Shown here piece after piece: positions 63,135 through 64,000 of a DNA stretch of 64,000 nt. The DNA is from Blasia pusilla (Eukaryota > Marchantiophyta > Marchantiopsida > Blasiales), in NCBI GenBank assembly GCA_050084515.1, contig CM114272.1, forward strand, positions 4,712,001 through 4,776,000. Direction: 5' to 3'. Position numbers and translations under genes: made by a program. Below the pieces are notes generated by a model, which saw only the letters and a list, made by a program, of their open reading frames with translations, did no database searches and was not told where the DNA came from. How positions within the stretch are numbered: position 1 is the first letter of the stretch; every line of letters starts with the position of its first letter.

Positions 63135-64000
63135 CGGACTCCGCTCATGGGCGCGTGGTACGTGCTGACAAAGAGTGGCTAATTTCAGCTAGCTAAGAAA
63201 CCAAGGCCATGTGTACAAGATACGTGGCACATACTTTTACAAACTAAGCCCAGATAAAGGAGTACGGCATGTATGGCACCGAATCTTCGAATACTACTAG
63301 AAATATTCTTAAGATAAGTCATGTGATAACGGATAGGCTGGATCCGCGACCTATGAGAAATGGCCGGTTGTACTGTGCCTGAAAATACCGGACGTAAGTC
63401 GTCCATCCAAGGATAAGCGGCCCGTCCAAGGATTTATTAGTAGAATGGTTCTATTCTCACCGTATGGTTATGGCGCAGTACTAAACTCGATTCGGGAAGC
63501 GATGCTTGCTTTCCACGAGGGAAGGTGTTCATACCTTCAAAGTGAAAGGAAAACACATCCGCTAAAAGGGAAAATCTAAGAATCCCGTCGGGAAATTTAC
63601 CGAATCGTGTAAGGAACTAAGAAATAATTCCATAGCTTACTTGGAGTTAGCCCGCGGGCCACTCCACAAACCTTATGTTTCTACTGAAAGGTTAAGAAAA
63701 GAACAGATATTGGTAGGCTGAGGTGCAACCAAGAATGTTGCAAATCTGGATCTCGGCCTCACCAGTAGTCATAGGATCAATCCAAGTCATGGAGTTGTAA
63801 GGAGGCCCATTTCACTGCCAGCACAAATGGGAAAGAACCTGATGAAGGATTCTTTTTGCTACTATTACTGCAGCCTGGCCGCTTGGGTGTTCCAATGACT
63901 CTATTTTGTATTCAATGGTCTAGAGAAGACTAAGCCATCAGAAACTTGCAATCTGAGAAGATAATTTCAAGAAAGTGACGGTGCGTGACAGTTTCACGCG
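63135..64000. repeat. Third copy of the divergent promoter, cut by the window edge
   Basis: Follows 48858-49655 in the same orientation (CGTCCATCCAA, AGCCCGCGGGCCACTCCA, GGTTAAGAAAAGAACAGAT). It ends in the first arm of the CGCG palindrome (63971-64000), with changes that make the arm imperfect. Confidence 0.75.

Overview
The window looks like nuclear DNA from a non-seed land plant (bryophyte, lycophyte or fern grade; a liverwort-like genome is my best guess, from inference only). The reasons are eukaryotic genes with GT-AG introns, plant-type Copia and Gypsy retrotransposons primed by initiator tRNA-Met, and a tandem family of secreted dirigent-like proteins. I recognised no tRNA, rRNA or prokaryotic operon.

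Positions 1-30,000 are almost entirely transposable elements, mostly broken and nested. (a) An unassigned element family occurs three times: copy A 1-5008 (+), copy B 27190-28960 (-) and copy C about 40960-44480 (+). Its coding exons carry a charged coiled-coil region followed by what reads as a beta-class (N4/N6-type) DNA methyltransferase. Its introns are full of 27-bp perfect or near-perfect palindromes built on GCAACCCGTC. (b) A complete but defective Copia element lies at 7171-11916 (-), with 444-bp LTRs and the target duplication ATATG. (c) A Gypsy element at about 14990-20156 (-) encodes a DNMT3-like cytosine methyltransferase upstream of its reverse transcriptase and a PHD finger after its integrase. 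A solo-LTR-like insertion interrupts its RT. (d) A 5' fragment of a second Copia copy lies at 20157-22268 (+). (e) Remnants of a DDE/SWIM DNA transposon lie at 22670-26711 (-). An unassigned LTR family appears at 5009-6060 (+) and 29010-29760 (-).

Positions 31,000-64,000 form a dirigent-like gene cluster: seven intact-looking genes (31309, 34722, 38864, 47677, 50460, 55324, 61965) and two pseudogenes (58142, 60452). Each intact gene has a TATA box, a roughly 375-580 bp intron in the 5' UTR ending just before the start codon, and one coding exon for a secreted protein of about 200 residues. The genes at 47677/50460 and 55324/58142 are two divergent pairs forming a large inverted repeat (arms about 2.8 kb, spacer about 4.2 kb). 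A near-identical 41-bp palindrome with CGCG boxes sits in each divergent promoter. A third copy of the unit starts at 61965 and runs off the right edge. The cluster is interrupted by element copy C and by a Gypsy-type gag remnant (45190-46567).

The strongest leads are the two unrelated DNA-methyltransferase modules carried by mobile elements within 45 kb of each other, and the palindrome family concentrated in the methylase element. The inverted, mosaic dirigent array shows gene birth, conversion and promoter orphaning in progress.
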